From NCBI RefSeq assembly GCF_000423785.1, contig NZ_AUIQ01000002.1, forward strand, positions 28,971 to 92,970: 64,000 nt of DNA, read 5' to 3'. Position 1 is the first letter of the stretch; the number at the start of each line of letters is the position of its first letter. Both the position numbers and the translations under genes were made by a program. The notes beneath the pieces are model-generated. The model saw only the letters and a program-made list of their open reading frames with translations. It was not told the origin of the DNA and did no database searches. Shown here one piece after another: positions 8,532 to 20,560 of this stretch. This DNA comes from Tetragenococcus muriaticus DSM 15685 (lineage in GTDB: Bacteria > Bacillota > Bacilli > Lactobacillales > Enterococcaceae).

Positions 8532-11018
8532 TTATACTTCTTGCAATGTTTTTTCTTCTTTTGGTCCTTTGACATTCAACGTAATCTTCCCTTTAGAAGC
8601 GCCAATCGTCACGCGGCTACCAAAATAGATCTCCCCAGATATTAAAGCCTCACTTAGTCGGTCTTCAACTTCTTTTTGCAAGGCCCTACGAATTGGTCGA
8701 GCACCGTACTCTGGATCAAAACCAGCTTCTCCAATAACATCAATCGCTGCAGGAGTGATTTTAAGTTGAATATCTTGCTCTTCCATTCGTTTAATAATTG
8801 ACTTGCTCATGATTTTTACAATGGCATGAATTTCGTCTTTATCTAATGAACGGAAGACAATCGTTTCATCTACACGATTCAAGAATTCTGGTCGAAAAGC
8901 TTTCTTCAATTCTTCTAAAATACGATTTTGCATAGCTTCATGATCTTGTTTGATATCCACTACATTAAAGCCTACATTTGTTTCTTCCCGTAGTTCTTGA
9001 GCTCCAATGTTTGAGGTCATAATCAAAATCGTATTACGAAAATCTACAGATCGGCCTTTTGAATCTGTCAATTGGCCATCATCTAATACTTGTAATAAAG
9101 TATTGAAAACATCTGGATGGGCTTTTTCTACTTCGTCAAGTAGAATTACTGAATAAGGCTTAGAACGAACTTTTTCTGTTAATTGTCCACCTTCATCATA
9201 ACCTACATAACCAGGAGGAGAACCAATCAATCGACTCGTACTATATTTCTCCATATATTCACTCATATCAATCCGAATCATCGCATCTTCTGTACCAAAC
9301 ATGGCATCCGCTAATGATTTAGCTAGTTCAGTTTTCCCGACACCAGTCGGACCTAAGAACATAAATGATCCAATAGGACGATTAGGGTCTTTTAACCCGC
9401 TACGAGCACGTCGAATAGAACGAGCAACTGCATTTACTGCTTCATCTTGACCTACAACACGTTCATGTAAAACTTTTTCTAAGTCTAGCAACCGTTGAGT
9501 TTCTTTTTTGGCCATTTGTTCTAATGGAACACCTGTCCACTGAGACACTACAGAAGCTACATCTTCTTCGGTAACTTTAGCGGTAAAAGCAGAACTTTGC
9601 GTTTCTTTTACAGAAGCTTCCTCCAAGCGTTTATTTAACTCTTGTTCTTGAGCTCGGACACTTGCTGCTTTTTCAAAATCTTGGTTTCGAATAGCTGCTT
9701 CTTTTTCTTCCACCACTGATAACAATTGATCTTGTACAGTGGCTGTTTCGGAAACTTCACTTGATTGATCCAGACGGACTTTAGCTGCCGATTCATCCAT
9801 CAAATCAATAGCTTTATCTGGCAACTGGCGTCCATTAATATACCGTACAGAAAGTTGAACGCAAGCTTGTAAAGCTTCATCAGTAATTTCTACACTATGA
9901 TGTTTTTCATAACGCTCACTTAGTCCACTTAAAATTTCTACTGCGTCATCAGGAGTCGGCTCATCAACTTGTACTCTAGCAAAACGACGTTCAAGTGCAG
10001 AGTCTTTTTCAATATATTTTTGATATTCATCAGAAGTTGTTGCACCAATTGTTTGTAATTCGCCACGAGCTAAAGCAGGCTTCAAAATGTTCGAAGCATC
10101 AATGGCACCTTCTGCTCCACCAGCGCCAATCAAAGTATGCAATTCATCAATAAACAAAATAACTTGCCCATCTTGATAAATTTCATCAATGATTTTTTTC
10201 ATGCGATCTTCAAATTCACCACGGTATTTCGTCCCTGCTACAAGCGCCCCCATATCAAGCATCATTAAACGTTTAGGCTCCATATCTTGTGGAACTTCGC
10301 CATTAACAATCTTTTGAGCTAGACCTTCAGCAATAGCAGTTTTGCCGACGCCAGGTTCACCTACTAATGCAGGATTATTCTTCGTACGTCGACTTAATAT
10401 TTGCACAAGACGTTTTACTTCTTTATCTCGTCCAACCACTGGATCCAATCGTTTTTCCCGTGCCAATTTCGTTAGATCCCGTGCCAATGATTCTAAAGTT
10501 GGAGTGCCTTCTTGCGCTTGTTGTTTACCTTGAACCGGACGACGCCGATTTCCTCCATTAGCACCTTTATTTTGACTAGCACCCATTTTTTTCTTTAATA
10601 ATTGGCGCATCTTCGCTAAACTTAATCCCAAGTTCAGCATAATACGCGAAGCTAAGATTTCTTCATCACGTAGTAAGCCCAAAAGCAAATGCTCAGTACC
10701 CACTTGCGTTGAACTTAAACGTTTTGCTTCATCTCCAGCATAAGCAAAGATTTGCCTAGCTCTTGGTGAATAAGGCAAATAGCCATTTGCTGGAGTAGAC
10801 GTCATTGTTCCATAACCCGTTAGATGTTCGATTTCTTCTCGAATATCCTTTTCATTCACGTTCATTTCTCGCAAAGCTTTGCCTGCAATTCCATCTGGTT
10901 CGATTAATAAAGCTAATAAAATGTGTTCCGAACCTACCGTTTGATGTTTAAAACGTTTTGCTTCTTCTTGCGCAAATTGCAAAACATTCTTTGCGCGCTG
11001 TGTAAATAGTTCATCCAT
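8532..11018 (-). CDS. clpC: ClpC, HSP100 ATPase subunit of the Clp protease
   Basis: Hexameric unfoldase of 828 residues that feeds misfolded and regulatory proteins to ClpP. The N-terminal double Clp repeat covers about 1-145. The first AAA module has Walker A GEPGVGKT at 220-227. A middle region with a UVR-like coiled coil ([17 protein letters not shown]) is typical of ClpC and not of ClpB. The second AAA module has GPTGVGKT near 560. The C-terminus EEKTLQEV is short. It is second in a two-gene operon with ctsR, 19 bases downstream; the mcsA and mcsB genes found in Bacillus are absent, as in enterococci and lactobacilli. Repression by CtsR is expected. Confidence 0.97.
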   Translation of the reverse strand: MDELFTQRAKNVLQFAQEEAKRFKHQTVGSEHILLALLIEPDGIAGKALREMNVNEKDIREEIEHLTGYGTMTSTPANGYLPYSPRARQIFAYAGDEAKRLSSTQVGTEHLLLGLLRDEEILASRIMLNLGLSLAKMRQLLKKKMGASQNKGANGGNRRRPVQGKQQAQEGTPTLESLARDLTKLAREKRLDPVVGRDKEVKRLVQILSRRTKNNPALVGEPGVGKTAIAEGLAQKIVNGEVPQDMEPKRLMMLDMGALVAGTKYRGEFEDRMKKIIDEIYQDGQVILFIDELHTLIGAGGAEGAIDASNILKPALARGELQTIGATTSDEYQKYIEKDSALERRFARVQVDEPTPDDAVEILSGLSERYEKHHSVEITDEALQACVQLSVRYINGRQLPDKAIDLMDESAAKVRLDQSSEVSETATVQDQLLSVVEEKEAAIRNQDFEKAASVRAQEQELNKRLEEASVKETQSSAFTAKVTEEDVASVVSQWTGVPLEQMAKKETQRLLDLEKVLHERVVGQDEAVNAVARSIRRARSGLKDPNRPIGSFMFLGPTGVGKTELAKSLADAMFGTEDAMIRIDMSEYMEKYSTSRLIGSPPGYVGYDEGGQLTEKVRSKPYSVILLDEVEKAHPDVFNTLLQVLDDGQLTDSKGRSVDFRNTILIMTSNIGAQELREETNVGFNVVDIKQDHEAMQNRILEELKKAFRPEFLNRVDETIVFRSLDKDEIHAIVKIMSKSIIKRMEEQDIQLKITPAAIDVIGEAGFDPEYGARPIRRALQKEVEDRLSEALISGEIYFGSRVTIGASKGKITLNVKGPKEEKTLQEV

Positions 11019-11037
11019 AAATTGTCACTTCCTATCT

Positions 11038-11499
11038 TTATAGTTCATAACTCAATCTTTCTAGTATTCCATGCATAATATTTGCGCGCATGTTATCCTC
11101 TTTCACTGATTTTTCTAATACGACTTTACTAATGGTTACTAATAACAAATTCCCTTCTCTTTTCGAAAGGACTCCTTCTTCGTATAATTTTTGTATAATT
11201 GCTATCGCATCTTTTTCTGAAAGTGTTTGATCAAATAACGCGTTAACTTGTTCTAAAAATTGTTGATAGTTGGAAATTTGGACTTTTTCAATTCGGATAT
11301 AGCCACCACCGCCTCGTTTACTTTCAACCGTATAACCTCGTTGTACAGTAAAACGAGTATTAATGACATAATTGATTTGCGAAGGTACACAATTGAATAG
11401 ATCTGCCATCTCAGCACGACGAATTTCGATTGTCTCGCTTTCTTCCAGGATCTTTTTCAAATAGGCTTCAATCATATCAGAAGTATTTTGATGACTCAT
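11038..11499 (-). CDS. ctsR: CtsR, class III stress-gene repressor
   Basis: Dimeric winged-helix repressor of clp genes, 153 residues. The helix-turn-helix region is RRAEMADLFNCVPSQINYV (about 28-46) and the wing contains the diagnostic glycine-rich GGGGYIRI (about 64-71). The C-terminal dimer/heat-sensing domain follows. It leads the ctsR-clpC operon, with its own operator overlapping the ribosome-binding region, so it is autoregulated. The ATG follows GGAGGG. Confidence 0.96.
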   Translation of the reverse strand: MSHQNTSDMIEAYLKKILEESETIEIRRAEMADLFNCVPSQINYVINTRFTVQRGYTVESKRGGGGYIRIEKVQISNYQQFLEQVNALFDQTLSEKDAIAIIQKLYEEGVLSKREGNLLLVTISKVVLEKSVKEDNMRANIMHGILERLSYEL

Positions 11500-11515
11500 C
11501 TGCTCGTGACCCTCC

Positions 11516-11541
11516 TTTGACTATTATTGACCTTCATTATA
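11516..11541 (-). promoter_or_regulatory. CtsR operator and -10 box of ctsR-clpC
   Basis: On the minus strand GGTCAATAATAGTCAAA (11532 to 11516) matches the CtsR direct heptad consensus RGTCAAANANRGTCAAA with one mismatch. TATAAT lies just upstream (11541-11536) and TTTCCA or TTCCAA could be the -35. The operator sits between the -10 and the Shine-Dalgarno sequence. Confidence 0.88.
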
Positions 11542-11603
11542 ACGAATTTTTAAGCTCTTGGAAAGGATAAGGACTTGTTTTAATCAAAGGCTTAGTAAAA
11601 AAA

Positions 11604-11643
11604 TAAAAGACGAGCGATATTTCTGTCATCGTTCGCCTTTTTC
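11604..11643 (-). terminator. Terminator of the gmk-prkC gene run
   Basis: Minus-strand stem AAAGGCGAACGAT / ATCGCTCGTCTTT with flanking T-run, just past the prkC stop. Confidence 0.75.
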
Positions 11644-11648
11644 TCAAA

Positions 11649-13862
11649 TTAAGGGACTTGTAACGTTTCTGCTGCGTCTACATCACGACTAACCTCTTCT
11701 TCATCGTCACGCTGAACAGTAATCGTTGCTTCCTCCCCTTCTTCTACTGTAACAGGAACTTCAATTGTCTCATTTTCATCGTCTGAATCTAGAACAATCT
11801 GTTCGTACTGTTCATCATCATGATTCATATCTGTAAGCCAAACGGTAATTGTCTGACTCGCTGAGTCATCTTCATTTTCATCGTCTTCATTATCTTCCTC
11901 ATCTTTAAAAGAAGCCTCTACATTGACAGTAAACCTTTCAGTTTCTGGTTCTGGTTCTTCCTCTTCTTCTCCTTGTGAAACGACCATATTGACCGTACTC
12001 CCTCTATCTTCAGTTGAACCACCGGAAGGATCTGTACGAATAACATTTCCTTCTTCTACTGTATCATCAAACTCTTCTTCAGTTTCCACTTCAAAGCCAG
12101 CATCGGTCAAACTTTCTTCAGCTTCTGCTTCAGAGTCACCTTCTACGTCAGGTACTTCTACCTGTTCTGTACCAGCACTTACAGAAAAGACAATGGTCGT
12201 TTCACCTGGCACAACTTCTTCTCCTGCATTAGGAGTTTGCCCAATAATTGTACCACGTGCTTGGTCACTATAACTTTGCTCTACATTTACTGAATTATTC
12301 TCTAATCCCATCCCATTTAAACTATTTCTAGCGGCATTTTCGGTGCTACCTACAAAATTAACCATAGATACTGGAGCAGGTCCATTACTTACTACAAACG
12401 AAACTTCAGTTTCCTCAGGTGTAACGTCTTCTCCAGCTTCTGGCGTTTGGCTAATAATTTGTCCAGCTGGCACTGAATCATCAAATTCTTCCTCTGAAGA
12501 AATATTACTTTCTCTAAACTCCAATTCTATTAAGTCAGCCAAAGCATCATCATAAGATGCTTCTGTGTAATCATCCATTTCTACCTCTGGGCTCCCCGAA
12601 CTAACATACAAGACTACTTCTTGATTACGTTTAATTTCAGCTCCTTCTTCTGGGTTTGTCTGGACAATTCGCCCTTCTTCTTGGCTATCACTGGGGTATT
12701 CCCTTGTTTGATCGGCAGCTTGTAAACCACTTTCTCGTAATTGCTCTCTGGCCGAAGATTCTGTAAGACCGGCGACCTCAGGAACAGTAACTTCGGCTCT
12801 TGAACCTGTCGTAGAAAGATAGGTTCCCGCTCCAACCATTGCTAACAAAACAACAGCAATCACTAGAAAGAAGGGCCACTTTTTTCTTTTTTTCTTAGGG
12901 TTTTGATTCTGCTCTTTAGCTTCAGTGGGTTTGGCAGCTTCATTTCCCTCATCATTAGATGAAGTATCGGTAATAGGCGTTATTATTTTCGTATCGTTGT
13001 CTATCGCTTGGGAATGCCATTCTGCTTCGTTTTTACGTTCTGGAGATAGCGCTGTTTCTAAATCCTTACTCATCTCCTCAGCGCTTTTATAACGATCAAC
13101 AGGTTCTTTAGCTGTAGCTTTTAATACCACATTTTCCAACGCTTGAGGAATATTTTCATCATAGGTACGTAATGGAGGTATCTCATCTTGAAAATGCTTC
13201 AAAGCAATCGTCACTGCAGACTCACCATCAAAAGGAACGCTGCCTGACAACATTTCGTATAGAATAATACCTATCGCATAAATATCAGATTGACTCGTTG
13301 CCATACTTCCTCTAGCTTGTTCTGGAGAAAGATAATGTACAGATCCTAGCATACTATTGGTCTGAGTGATCGAAGTTTCAGATAGAGCAATCGCAATCCC
13401 AAAATCCGTAATCTTTACTACGCCTTCATCATCAATCAAAATATTCTGTGGCTTTAGATCACGATGAATAATACGATGATCATGAGCCAATGTGATAGCA
13501 GAAAGAATTTGCTGCATAATATTAATAATAGTCGAATAGTCCATAGGATAATGGGTCTGAATATAACGTTTTAAATCCATTCCTTTTACATATTCCATAA
13601 CCAAATACTGCATCCCGTCTTCTTCACCTACATCGTACACAGAAACAATATTCGGATGAACTAGTTCAGTAGCAGCTAATGCTTCTCTTTGAAAGCGTCG
13701 AATTGCATCTTGGTCATTTTGAAAGTCATAACGTAAAACTTTAATCGCTACTTCACGGTCTAAAATTAAATCGTCAGCTAAAAAGACATTGGCCATTCCA
13801 CCCATGCCGACATTTCCCTTTATTAAATATCGACCACTTAGTTTTTTGCCAATATCAAGCAT
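11649..13862 (-). CDS. prkC: PrkC/PknB Ser/Thr kinase with PASTA repeats
   Basis: Membrane kinase of 737 residues that senses cell-wall fragments and phosphorylates cytosolic targets. The kinase domain has [21 protein letters not shown] and DFGIA. One transmembrane helix ([19 protein letters not shown]) lies near 330-350, followed by four PASTA repeats; the last starts [18 protein letters not shown]. After them comes an unusually acidic tail of about 100 residues, with runs such as [13 protein letters not shown]. The chosen ATG (13862) overlaps the prpC stop and follows GGGGGTGAGG; an ATG seven codons upstream lies inside prpC and has no ribosome site. Antagonist phosphatase PrpC is encoded directly upstream. 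Confidence 0.95.
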   Translation of the reverse strand: MLDIGKKLSGRYLIKGNVGMGGMANVFLADDLILDREVAIKVLRYDFQNDQDAIRRFQREALAATELVHPNIVSVYDVGEEDGMQYLVMEYVKGMDLKRYIQTHYPMDYSTIINIMQQILSAITLAHDHRIIHRDLKPQNILIDDEGVVKITDFGIAIALSETSITQTNSMLGSVHYLSPEQARGSMATSQSDIYAIGIILYEMLSGSVPFDGESAVTIALKHFQDEIPPLRTYDENIPQALENVVLKATAKEPVDRYKSAEEMSKDLETALSPERKNEAEWHSQAIDNDTKIITPITDTSSNDEGNEAAKPTEAKEQNQNPKKKRKKWPFFLVIAVVLLAMVGAGTYLSTTGSRAEVTVPEVAGLTESSAREQLRESGLQAADQTREYPSDSQEEGRIVQTNPEEGAEIKRNQEVVLYVSSGSPEVEMDDYTEASYDDALADLIELEFRESNISSEEEFDDSVPAGQIISQTPEAGEDVTPEETEVSFVVSNGPAPVSMVNFVGSTENAARNSLNGMGLENNSVNVEQSYSDQARGTIIGQTPNAGEEVVPGETTIVFSVSAGTEQVEVPDVEGDSEAEAEESLTDAGFEVETEEEFDDTVEEGNVIRTDPSGGSTEDRGSTVNMVVSQGEEEEEPEPETERFTVNVEASFKDEEDNEDDENEDDSASQTITVWLTDMNHDDEQYEQIVLDSDDENETIEVPVTVEEGEEATITVQRDDEEEVSRDVDAAETLQVP

Positions 13863-14598
13863 TAGCCTCACCCCCAAAATCAATCAAAAGAACCGTAATG
13901 TTATCAACTCCACCATATTTATTGGCTGCATCCACCATTTTTTCGGTTGCTTCTTCCGGTCCTGAACTAGACAAAATAAGTTGAGTAATTTCTTCTTCAG
14001 AAACCATGTTCGTTAAACCATCTGAGCATAGAAGTAGACTTTCTTTTGCACCAATAAGATGAGATGAAACGTCCACATCAATTGGGCTAGGCATACCCAC
14101 GCACTGTGTAACAATATTTTTTTGCGGATGATTAGCTGCCATTTCTTCTGAAATTTCACCCGTTTTAACTAATTCGTTAACTAAAGAGTGATCTTCCGTT
14201 AATTGAGATAATTTTTGCTCGATCATTGTATAAATACGACTGTCTCCGACATGAGCAACAGCAAAATCTTGCGGAAAAATAGCTACAGCTTCAATCGTCG
14301 TTCCCATTCCTGCAAATTCCGGTGTAGCTTGTCCTGCTTGATAAATAGCAGTATTTTCTTCTTGAACGGTTTTAACCAGCCATTTTGTCGCTTTTTCGCT
14401 GTTAGAAATTTTTGTCTTCTCCCATTTTTCGCCAATTTCGTTAACTGTAGTCTTACTAGCCACATCACCAGCTTGATGGCCACCCATACCATCAGCTAGT
14501 ATAGCAAGTGTAAATTCTTTTTTATTTTTAAATATCCCAACATAATCTTGATTGGTTGCTCTTATTTTTCCTACACTACTTTGAAAACTAATTTTCAT
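13855..14598 (-). CDS. prpC: PrpC/Stp PP2C-type protein phosphatase
   Basis: Metal-dependent Ser/Thr phosphatase that reverses PrkC phosphorylation. PP2C motifs are visible in order: [28 protein letters not shown] and [11 protein letters not shown]. About 247 residues, the normal size for this family. Start chosen at the ATG eight bases after GAGG, giving [18 protein letters not shown]; a GTG three codons earlier forms part of the ribosome site. Its stop overlaps the prkC start, so the pair is translationally coupled. Confidence 0.95.
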   Translation of the reverse strand: MKISFQSSVGKIRATNQDYVGIFKNKKEFTLAILADGMGGHQAGDVASKTTVNEIGEKWEKTKISNSEKATKWLVKTVQEENTAIYQAGQATPEFAGMGTTIEAVAIFPQDFAVAHVGDSRIYTMIEQKLSQLTEDHSLVNELVKTGEISEEMAANHPQKNIVTQCVGMPSPIDVDVSSHLIGAKESLLLCSDGLTNMVSEEEITQLILSSSGPEEATEKMVDAANKYGGVDNITVLLIDFGGEANA

Positions 14599-14608
14599 CA
14601 TTTTCACC

Positions 14609-15961
14609 TCATCGTTTTTTCTGCAAACAACTTATAAAAAAGCCATCCGTGTTGTATTGATGCGGATATATCGTCAACATCTTATTATGCAAATTAGGCG
14701 ATAAATATTTACTTACAGGTATATCTATTAATTCAAATTCCGGATGCTTTTTTATAAATTGCTCAACGACTTGCTGGTTTTCTTCAGACAAAATCGTACA
14801 TGTACTATAGACTAGAATTCCTCTTGGTTTCAATATGGGAGCCACACTTTCTAAAATCTCTAACTGAACCCGAGCCAATTGTTCTAAATCAGCGGGGGCT
14901 TTCCCATATTTTATGTCTGGCTTACGACGCATTAATCCCAAACCAGAACAAGGAGCATCAACTAAAATTCGATCAAATGATGCTTTATCAAAGTTTTCAT
15001 CTACTTTCCTAGCATCTAATTTTTCAGGTCTTATTACATCATCAACCTTCATTCGTTTAGCATTTTCTTTAATCAACTGCATCTTATGTTCATGGATATC
15101 AAGCGCTGTAACTTCGCCTTTTTGCTGCTTTGATAAAAAAGAAGCTATGTGAGTCGTTTTGCCTCCTGGCGCAGCACAAGCATCCAATACTTGATGGTGT
15201 TTTTCTATTTGTAACGCTGGCGCCACTAACATAGAAGTTTCGTCTTGGACTGTCAAAAGACCTTTTTTAAACAAATCACTTTTGCCGATAAAACCCTTTT
15301 GTGCTATAATACCATACTCTGAAATGATACTTTCTACAGCTTCAATTCCTTCTTCTGCTAAACTAGTTAAAGCATTCTTACGCGAAATTCTACGTGTATC
15401 TACCCGTAAACTGACTCGACTAGGAGAAAATAACGAGTCTCCTAATTGTTTTGTCTGCTCGATGCCTATCTCTTCTGTGAGCTTTTGCGTTAACCACTTG
15501 GGCATACTCATTTGTATAGCTAAACGTTCAATGGGATCTTCTATCCCACGAGTTTCTGGTAGCCCTTGCCGCTTGATACTACGCAAAACGCCATTAACAA
15601 ATTTTCCAATCCCTTTATTCCCACGAGTTTTGGCAATTTCAACTGCTTCATTTAAAATCGCATGATCAGGAACACGATCAAGATAATAAAGTTGATAGAT
15701 AGATAACTCTAACAATAGTTGGACCCAATGATCCACTTTTTTGGCCTTTGAAATAAAAGGGCGTAAATAAAACTCAAGCAATAATTGGCGACTAACGGTA
15801 CCATACACAAGTTCAGTTAACAACCGACTATCTTGTTGGCTAAGCTCTCCTTTATCAATCTCTTCTTTTAAAAGCAGGTTGGAATAAGCACCGCCCTTTT
15901 GAATTCTTTCTAAAGTTTGTAACGCAACATAACGAACAGTTTTTTTTGCATCATTCTTCAT
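14609..15961 (-). CDS. rsmB: RsmB, 16S rRNA m5C967 methyltransferase
   Basis: SAM-dependent RNA methyltransferase of 450 residues with an N-terminal NusB-like RNA-binding domain (about 1-140) and a C-terminal Rossmann methylase. The SAM site is DACAAPGGKT, the two catalytic cysteines are in DAPCSGLG and VYSTCTI. The ATG at 15961 (MKNDAKKT) overlaps the end of fmt and is preferred over the one seven codons upstream. The fmt-rsmB-prpC-prkC order is conserved in Firmicutes. Confidence 0.94.
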   Translation of the reverse strand: MKNDAKKTVRYVALQTLERIQKGGAYSNLLLKEEIDKGELSQQDSRLLTELVYGTVSRQLLLEFYLRPFISKAKKVDHWVQLLLELSIYQLYYLDRVPDHAILNEAVEIAKTRGNKGIGKFVNGVLRSIKRQGLPETRGIEDPIERLAIQMSMPKWLTQKLTEEIGIEQTKQLGDSLFSPSRVSLRVDTRRISRKNALTSLAEEGIEAVESIISEYGIIAQKGFIGKSDLFKKGLLTVQDETSMLVAPALQIEKHHQVLDACAAPGGKTTHIASFLSKQQKGEVTALDIHEHKMQLIKENAKRMKVDDVIRPEKLDARKVDENFDKASFDRILVDAPCSGLGLMRRKPDIKYGKAPADLEQLARVQLEILESVAPILKPRGILVYSTCTILSEENQQVVEQFIKKHPEFELIDIPVSKYLSPNLHNKMLTIYPHQYNTDGFFISCLQKKR

Positions 15962-16904
15962 CTTGGCCCACCTGTTCACCAACAGCTACTTTTTGTCCCA
16001 TCCCATTTAGAAAGTCCGTGATCTTTTGCTTATTTTTCCCAGAAGGTTGTAGTTCTTCAATAGCCAAAATACTCTGGTTACCACATGCTACCCATAATTG
16101 GCCCTTAGTAGCACGGATAATGGTCCCAGGATTTGCCTCAGTCCTCTCTGTTAAAACAGATACAGACCATATTTTCCAACGGTTGCCTTGATAAGTCGTA
16201 TAAGCAATAGGCCAAGGCCTCATCCCTCTTACTTTTTGATCAATTTCTTGCGCCGTTTGTCGCCAATCAATGACTTCTTCTTCTGGTCTAATATTAGGAG
16301 CAAAAGTCACTTGTTGTTCATCTTGCTCAACAGAAAAAAGCGAACCGGATAGAATCTGAGGGAGCACTTTAAGTAATAGGTCACGGCCTACATAACTTAA
16401 TTTTGTAAACATCGTGCCTACATCGTCTTCATGCATGATTGGCACACTCTCTTGGGCGTAGACACTGCCAGCGTCCATTTTCTTTACCATCTCCATAATG
16501 GAGACGCCTGTTTCATTTTCTCCATTAATAATAGCATAATGAACAGGTGCCCCGCCTCTATATTTAGGTAAAAGTGAAGCATGAACATTAAGTGCCCCAT
16601 AAGTCGGAATTTGTAGTAGTTTTTCTGGTAAAAACTGTCCAAATGCAGCGGTGACGATGAGATCAGGACGTATTTGATCAATTTCTTCTAACTCTTGAGA
16701 ACCACTTATTTTTTCTGGTTGTAAAACTGAAATCCCTAATTCTAAAGCCTTATTTTTAACAGGAGAGGCGATAATTTTTTTCTTACGGCCTACCGCACGA
16801 TCAGGTTGAGTAACTACTGCTGCTACATCATAACCAGCTGTCACCAATCCTTCTAAAATTGGTACAGAGAATTCTGGGGTCCCCATAAATACAATTTTTG
16901 TCAT
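15951..16904 (-). CDS. fmt: Methionyl-tRNA formyltransferase
   Basis: Formylates initiator Met-tRNA with 10-formyl-tetrahydrofolate; 317 residues, the normal length. N-terminal FMGTPEFSVPIL and the folate/catalytic motif HASLLPKYRGGAPVH with its histidine are visible, as are N and D residues of the active site. The C-terminal domain recognises tRNA. It follows priA by 13 bases and overlaps rsmB. Confidence 0.96.
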   Translation of the reverse strand: MTKIVFMGTPEFSVPILEGLVTAGYDVAAVVTQPDRAVGRKKKIIASPVKNKALELGISVLQPEKISGSQELEEIDQIRPDLIVTAAFGQFLPEKLLQIPTYGALNVHASLLPKYRGGAPVHYAIINGENETGVSIMEMVKKMDAGSVYAQESVPIMHEDDVGTMFTKLSYVGRDLLLKVLPQILSGSLFSVEQDEQQVTFAPNIRPEEEVIDWRQTAQEIDQKVRGMRPWPIAYTTYQGNRWKIWSVSVLTERTEANPGTIIRATKGQLWVACGNQSILAIEELQPSGKNKQKITDFLNGMGQKVAVGEQVGQDEE

Positions 16905-16917
16905 TTTTTAAGCTCCT

Positions 16918-19323
16918 TTAGATAAAGTTCATTGGTTCATTATCAATAGCTACGTACAAACCCTTTTGTTGCACTTTTTGTGAATCATTTAGAATTTGCT
17001 TTAATAGTTTAGAAAGTGCAGGCTCTTTTTTATATTTTATAATTATTTGATACTGATAACGATTTTTTACTCTTGCAATTGCGCTTGGAGTTGGACCTAA
17101 GACAATACTTTTTGTACTTAGTTCGGTATTTATTAACTGGGCAATGTTAAATATTTGTTTCGCTGCCAGCTGTTCTTCTTGGTGGCTACAAGTAATTTTT
17201 ACAGTAAAATAATAAGGAGAATAACCACTTTGATGTCGCAAAAACATTTCTTGTTCATAAAAACTCTCATAATCTTGCTGTTGGGCTAAGGCAATGGCGT
17301 GATGTTCAGGATTAAATGTTTGGATCACTACTTCTCCTTGTTTTTCCGCGCGTCCTGCACGGCCAGATACTTGAGTTAATAACTGAAACGTACGTTCATT
17401 TGCCCTAAAATCAGGTAAATTTAAAGCAGTGTCCGCGTTCAATACACCAACCAAAGTAATATTGGGATAATCTAACCCTTTAGCAATCATTTGTGTCCCT
17501 AACAAGATATCAGCTTCTTGTGCACCAAACTTCTGTAAAATACGCTCATGTGCTCCCTTATGTCTTGTTGTATCTACGTCCATACGTAAGATACGAGCTT
17601 CGGGAAACAATGCTTGCAATTCCTCTTGTACTTTTTGAGTACCCGTTCCATAATAACGGATTTTATTACTGCCACATTCTGGACAATGTTGTGGGATACG
17701 TTCTTCATGCCCACAATAATGACAACGCATTGTCTTAGTATCCATATGCAAAGTTAAAGAGATATCACAATTAGGACAGGGCAAAACATACCCACAATCG
17801 CGACACATCACAAAAGAAGAGTATCCTCTACGATTTAACATTAATACAGACTGTTCTTTTTTTTCCAGCCGATCTGCTATTTTTGCTTGTAAATCCTCAG
17901 AAAAATTACTTGTATTTTTTCTTTCATATTCTTCTTTTAAATCAACCACTTTTATACTTGGTAAATTAGCCGCTGGATCTGCTCGTTTACGCAATAAAAG
18001 TAACTGATAAATATTCTTTTGGGCTCGGGCTCGTGATTCTAATGATGGCGTAGCACTACCAAGCACCACAGGACAATGATGATACTCTCCGCGCCAGATG
18101 GCTAAGTCTCTAGCATGATAACGAGGAGCTTCCTCTTGCTTATAAGATGTTTCATGCTCTTCATCGACAATAATGACACCTATATTTTCTAAGGGAGCGA
18201 AAATCGCCGAGCGAGCGCCAACAACAACTTGTGCTTCCCCTCGTTCGATCTTGCGCCATTCATCATAACGCTCTCCTTGACTTAACCCGCTGTGTAGTAC
18301 TGCCACAGCATCTCCTAAACGACCTTTAAAACGTTCGACCATCTGAGGTGTCAAAGCAATTTCTGGCACTAGCATGATGGCTGTTTTTTGCTTAGCCATA
18401 ACAGCAGCAATGGTTTGCAAATAAATTTCCGTTTTACCACTGCCAGTAATGCCTTCTAATAAAAAAACATCATTTTTAGCTTTATTCTCAGATGTAAGCA
18501 CCGAATTTACCGCTTGTTGCTGCTCTTCATTTAATGTTAAAGCTGTTGTTCTTTTGAGATTTTTGCCTTGATATGGATCACGATAAGCTTCAACATCCTC
18601 AAAACTCAACCATCCTTTCTCCTCCCCTTGTTTTAATACAGTTGAAGAAATGCCCTGTTTTGTATAAAAAGCAGATGGTTGATGATCATTTTTTCTTAAC
18701 AGTTCAAATAATTGTTTTTGTCGAGAGGCTCGTTGATTAATTTTCTGGTAGAACTCTTCTGTATTATTAGGCGTTAGTTGGCTATTCACATAGCGAATTT
18801 TTTTTACCTTATTTTTATTTTTTACTACGTAACGAAGCTCCACAACATTTTCTTTACGAAGCTTTTTTAATTGGTTTAATATCCCCTTTTTTTCAGCTTC
18901 TTGCCAGTCCATTTCATCCCCCTGGGGAAAATATTCATCTTTTACTGGATGCTTCGGGTCTTTAAGCACAATTTTTTTCTGATATTCAGCTTTCATTACA
19001 CTAGGTAACATTGTTTGCAGACAAGTAATTTTAAAAGCATAAGTTGTCTCTTTCATATAATCTGCTAAAGCTAGCAATTCTTGATTTAAAACAGGAGACA
19101 AATCTAACAAACGAATAATATATTTCAATTTTTCCGGGTATTTACTCGTTTGTTTCAAATCAGTCACAAATCCTTGTATATGCCGGTTCCCACCACCAAA
19201 AGGTACTTCTACTCGCATTCCCACTTCAATGACGTCTGTTAGGGATTCGGGAACAATATAGGTAAAAGGCTGATCTGTTTGCATGGTAGGTACATCTACA
19301 ATAACCTCGGCAAATAATGTCAT
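16918..19323 (-). CDS. priA: PriA, primosomal helicase N'
   Basis: 3'-5' helicase that reloads the replisome at stalled forks; 801 residues. An N-terminal 3' DNA-binding domain is followed by Walker A (EGITGSGKTEIY), DEEH Walker B, and a helicase lobe. Between them are eight zinc cysteines (CRDCGYVLPCPNC and CHYCGHEERIPQHCPEC). The start at MTLFAEV follows GAAAGGAGA at the right distance; the frame's earlier Met lies upstream of that ribosome site. Confidence 0.96.
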   Translation of the reverse strand: MTLFAEVIVDVPTMQTDQPFTYIVPESLTDVIEVGMRVEVPFGGGNRHIQGFVTDLKQTSKYPEKLKYIIRLLDLSPVLNQELLALADYMKETTYAFKITCLQTMLPSVMKAEYQKKIVLKDPKHPVKDEYFPQGDEMDWQEAEKKGILNQLKKLRKENVVELRYVVKNKNKVKKIRYVNSQLTPNNTEEFYQKINQRASRQKQLFELLRKNDHQPSAFYTKQGISSTVLKQGEEKGWLSFEDVEAYRDPYQGKNLKRTTALTLNEEQQQAVNSVLTSENKAKNDVFLLEGITGSGKTEIYLQTIAAVMAKQKTAIMLVPEIALTPQMVERFKGRLGDAVAVLHSGLSQGERYDEWRKIERGEAQVVVGARSAIFAPLENIGVIIVDEEHETSYKQEEAPRYHARDLAIWRGEYHHCPVVLGSATPSLESRARAQKNIYQLLLLRKRADPAANLPSIKVVDLKEEYERKNTSNFSEDLQAKIADRLEKKEQSVLMLNRRGYSSFVMCRDCGYVLPCPNCDISLTLHMDTKTMRCHYCGHEERIPQHCPECGSNKIRYYGTGTQKVQEELQALFPEARILRMDVDTTRHKGAHERILQKFGAQEADILLGTQMIAKGLDYPNITLVGVLNADTALNLPDFRANERTFQLLTQVSGRAGRAEKQGEVVIQTFNPEHHAIALAQQQDYESFYEQEMFLRHQSGYSPYYFTVKITCSHQEEQLAAKQIFNIAQLINTELSTKSIVLGPTPSAIARVKNRYQYQIIIKYKKEPALSKLLKQILNDSQKVQQKGLYVAIDNEPMNFI

Positions 19324-19437
19324 GACGATTTCTCCTTTCTGACTCATTTTACTAAAAATACAAGTGTTTGTCTTTACTATCTAAGAAAATTAAATTTTCA
19401 CAGCCTTACGTCTATATTTAATTAACTATTTCTAAAG

Positions 19438-19472
19438 AAAAATCGTTGAACAATTCTTTTGTCCAACGATTC
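19438..19472 (-). terminator. Hairpin terminator after rpoZ
   Basis: Minus-strand AATCGTTGGAC / GTTCAACGATT followed by TTTT. It would separate gmk-rpoZ from priA, at least in part. Confidence 0.7.
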
Positions 19473-19477
19473 ATAGA

Positions 19478-19786
19478 TTAGATACCGTTATTATCTTCAC
19501 GGATCCGATCTTCTAAATTTTTTTGTTCTTGTTGCTTTTGTGCTTGTTTTTCTTCTTGTTCCATTTGTAACCTAGCTCGTTTTAATTCGGGATCAGGATC
19601 GTTGATCACTGTTTGGGCATCAATTTCTTCCAAGGCTTTACCCACATTTTTTACTGAATCAAACTTGTCTAACGTTGGGTTTGCACCAGCATCTAACTCA
19701 TGGGCGCGTTTACTAGCTAATAGCACCAATGAATATTTGGAATTAACCGATTCTAGTAACGAATCGATGGAAGGTTTTAACATCAT
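19478..19786 (-). CDS. rpoZ: RNA polymerase omega subunit
   Basis: Small subunit assisting RNA polymerase assembly; 102 residues. Family signatures are [10 protein letters not shown] at the start, [15 protein letters not shown] (about 17-31) and the [10 protein letters not shown] helix. The tail is charged and rich in Gln/Glu. It begins four bases after the gmk stop, following the standard gmk-rpoZ pairing. Two adjacent ATG codons could both serve as start. Confidence 0.95.
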   Translation of the reverse strand: MMLKPSIDSLLESVNSKYSLVLLASKRAHELDAGANPTLDKFDSVKNVGKALEEIDAQTVINDPDPELKRARLQMEQEEKQAQKQQEQKNLEDRIREDNNGI

Positions 19787-19790
19787 ATTA

Positions 19791-20528
<738 letters not shown>

Positions 20529-20560
20529 TTAATTCATTGTTTACAAAAATATTTTTCTAC

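Noticed and set aside
11923..12555. Two Ser-rich open frames antisense to prkC
   Set aside because: Shadows of the Glu/Asp-rich PASTA region.
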